Below, piece by piece: positions 62,879 to 64,000 of a stretch of 64,000 bases of DNA. Origin of the DNA: Kitasatospora viridis (GTDB lineage: Bacteria; Actinomycetota; Actinomycetes; Streptomycetales; Streptomycetaceae); the NCBI RefSeq assembly GCF_007829815.1, contig NZ_VIWT01000001.1, positions 248,001-312,000 on the forward strand, read 5' to 3'. Below the pieces are notes generated by a model that saw only the letters and a list, made by a program, of their open reading frames with translations, did no database searches and was not told where the DNA came from. Position 1 is the first letter of the stretch; each line of letters starts with the position of its first letter. A program made the position numbers and the translations under genes.

Positions 62879-64000
62879 TCAGCGGTAGACCCGCACGTAG
62901 TCCGCGGCGAACGAGATCGGCGTCGAACCGGTGGGCGCGGGGTGGTACTTGCCCGCGTCCACCGACAGGTTGAGGATCAGGTAGGCCGACCAGTTCGGGC
63001 CGACGCCGGTGCCGTCGGAGAAGACCTTGGTCCCGTTGACGTACCAGTCCACCGAGTTGGCGCCGTAGTAGGTGCCGATGGTGACCCACTGGCCGGGCTG
63101 CACGCCGGCGGTGTCGGTCAGGTAGTCCTGGCCGAAGTTGACGTGGTTGGTCAGCTCCAGCAGGTTCGGGTTGTCCGGGTGGTACTCGAAGGAGTCGATC
63201 TCGCTGCCGCCGGACTGCCAGGTCCACAGGGCCGGCCAGGCGCCCTGCCCGGTGGGCAGCTGCACCCGGGTCTCGGCGTAGTCGCCGGTCTTCACCTTGA
63301 AGCCCTCCTTGGAGCCCTCGGTGGTGATCAGACCGGTGGTCCAGGCCTGCTTGCCGTTCTCCAGGGTCTGGCTGCTCGGCTGGGCGGTGAAGGTGGCCGC
63401 ACCGTTCGCGACGGAGACGTCGGAGGGGCTGAGCCAGTCCAGCTTGTCGTCGTCCGGGTTGTGGTTGCCGTACTTGTAGGCGCTGGTCGTGCCGTTGGTC
63501 CAGCGGTTGGCGTCCAGCCCGTTGGAGAAGTCGTCGGACCAGGTGAGCGACTGCCCGGGGATCGGCGAAGCCGAGGCCGGCGCGGGGGCGGGGGCCGGCG
63601 CAGGGGTCGGAGCAGGAGTCGGCGCGGGCGTCGGGGCGGGCGTCGGCGCGGGGGCGGGCGCCGGGGCCGCTGCCACGGTGAGGGTCTGCGCGGGCAGGTT
63701 GTGCCAGCTGCCGGCCTGGTCCTGCCAGTAGCCGAAGATCGAGTAGGCGCCGGCCGGGAAGCTGCGCGCGCCGGTGGTCAGCACGTGGGCGCCGGAGCAG
63801 AGCTGGACGTTGGTCTGCGAGCCGGGGAAGTCGAGGTTGTTGCCCGCCGCGTCCCGTACGCCGACGCCGAGCGCCTTCGCGGTGAAGCAGGAGCCGGCGT
63901 GCACGGTCAGCGTGGCGGTCACCGGCGCGTCGGGCGTGGCGGCGCTGGTGGTCAGGCGGTCCTCGGTGACCGTCGGGGTGGTGGTGGTCGGACGCCAGGA
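62879..64000 (-). CDS. Secreted glycoside hydrolase family 16 beta-glucanase (5-prime end outside window)
   Basis: At least 373 residues are visible and the frame stays open to the right edge, so the N-terminus and signal peptide are missing. From the edge: a Thr-rich segment, a small beta domain (VTATLTVHAGSCFTAKALGVGVRDAAGN, two Cys), a linker of PAPT repeats, then the GH16 domain (LTWSDDFSNGLDANRW, WPALWTWQSG, and the catalytic GSEIDSFEYHPDN with the ExDxxE pattern, WVTIGTYYGANSVDWYVNG). It likely hydrolyses beta-1,3- or 1,3-1,4-glucans outside the cell. Confidence 0.9.
   Translation of the reverse strand, partial: SWRPTTTTPTVTEDRLTTSAATPDAPVTATLTVHAGSCFTAKALGVGVRDAAGNNLDFPGSQTNVQLCSGAHVLTTGARSFPAGAYSIFGYWQDQAGSWHNLPAQTLTVAAAPAPAPAPTPAPTPAPTPAPTPAPAPAPAPASASPIPGQSLTWSDDFSNGLDANRWTNGTTSAYKYGNHNPDDDKLDWLSPSDVSVANGAATFTAQPSSQTLENGKQAWTTGLITTEGSKEGFKVKTGDYAETRVQLPTGQGAWPALWTWQSGGSEIDSFEYHPDNPNLLELTNHVNFGQDYLTDTAGVQPGQWVTIGTYYGANSVDWYVNGTKVFSDGTGVGPNWSAYLILNLSVDAGKYHPAPTGSTPISFAADYVRVYR

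Overview
The window is very GC-rich, gene-dense chromosomal DNA with GTG/ATG starts, ATGA/GTGA gene overlaps and long GC hairpins as terminators. Gene content (Tad-type pilus genes, PucR/IclR/ROK families, a CBS protein like mycobacterial Hrp1, actinobacterial heme-copper oxidase genes) points to a Streptomyces-like actinomycete (Streptomyces, Kitasatospora or a close relative). No rRNA, tRNA, CRISPR array or insertion sequence was recognised.

Layout. 115-7726: leftward Tad/Flp-pilus-type operon (TadC, TadB, CpaF ATPase, ParA/TadZ-like protein, CpaB-like SAF protein, an exported protein and a lipoprotein), cut off at the left edge. 7924-16073: mixed housekeeping and accessory genes (unknown protein, flavin-type oxidase-fold protein, MaoC hydratase, metallo-beta-lactamase-fold hydrolase, TesB thioesterase, a small membrane protein, an orphan DUF2398/JetB-like protein, YhhN lysoplasmalogenase, exonuclease III). 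16281-19967: accessory respiratory set (cytochrome b, oxidase subunits IV and I). 20115-24320: ROK glucokinase, membrane-anchored esterase, secreted tripeptidyl-aminopeptidase-like protein. 33396-43035: ECF sigma factor with a membrane partner, a four-gene oxidative operon (EphD-like hydrolase/dehydrogenase fusion, M24 protein, ferredoxin-linked reductase, putative diiron protein), the Hrp1-like CBS protein, a SnoaL-like/TetR divergent pair and an IclR regulator. 62429-64000: exported protein and a GH16 glucanase running off the right edge.

The dominant theme is a purine-to-central-metabolism supercluster in two blocks. Block 1 (24418-33176): PucR regulator, three-subunit xanthine dehydrogenase, NCS2 purine permease, XdhC cofactor-insertion protein. 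Block 2 (43359-62393): catalase, allantoicase, allantoinase, glycerate kinase, tartronate semialdehyde reductase, hydroxypyruvate isomerase, OHCU decarboxylase, HIU hydrolase, uricase, 8-oxoguanine deaminase, glyoxylate carboligase, an allophanate-hydrolase-C-like protein, malate synthase and an IclR-family AllR-like regulator. Together they take hypoxanthine/xanthine/8-oxoguanine to urate, allantoin, allantoate and glyoxylate, then to glycerate 3-/2-phosphate or malate. Catalase in the allantoin operon would remove the peroxide made by uricase. No recognisable ureidoglycolate lyase or urease is present in the window.

Five promoter regions of block 2 share a palindrome built on TTCAACA-N3-YGTTGAN, and three of them also carry TTCCRC-RAT-GCGGAA. 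This outlines a compact local regulon that probably answers to the AllR-like protein and perhaps a second factor.
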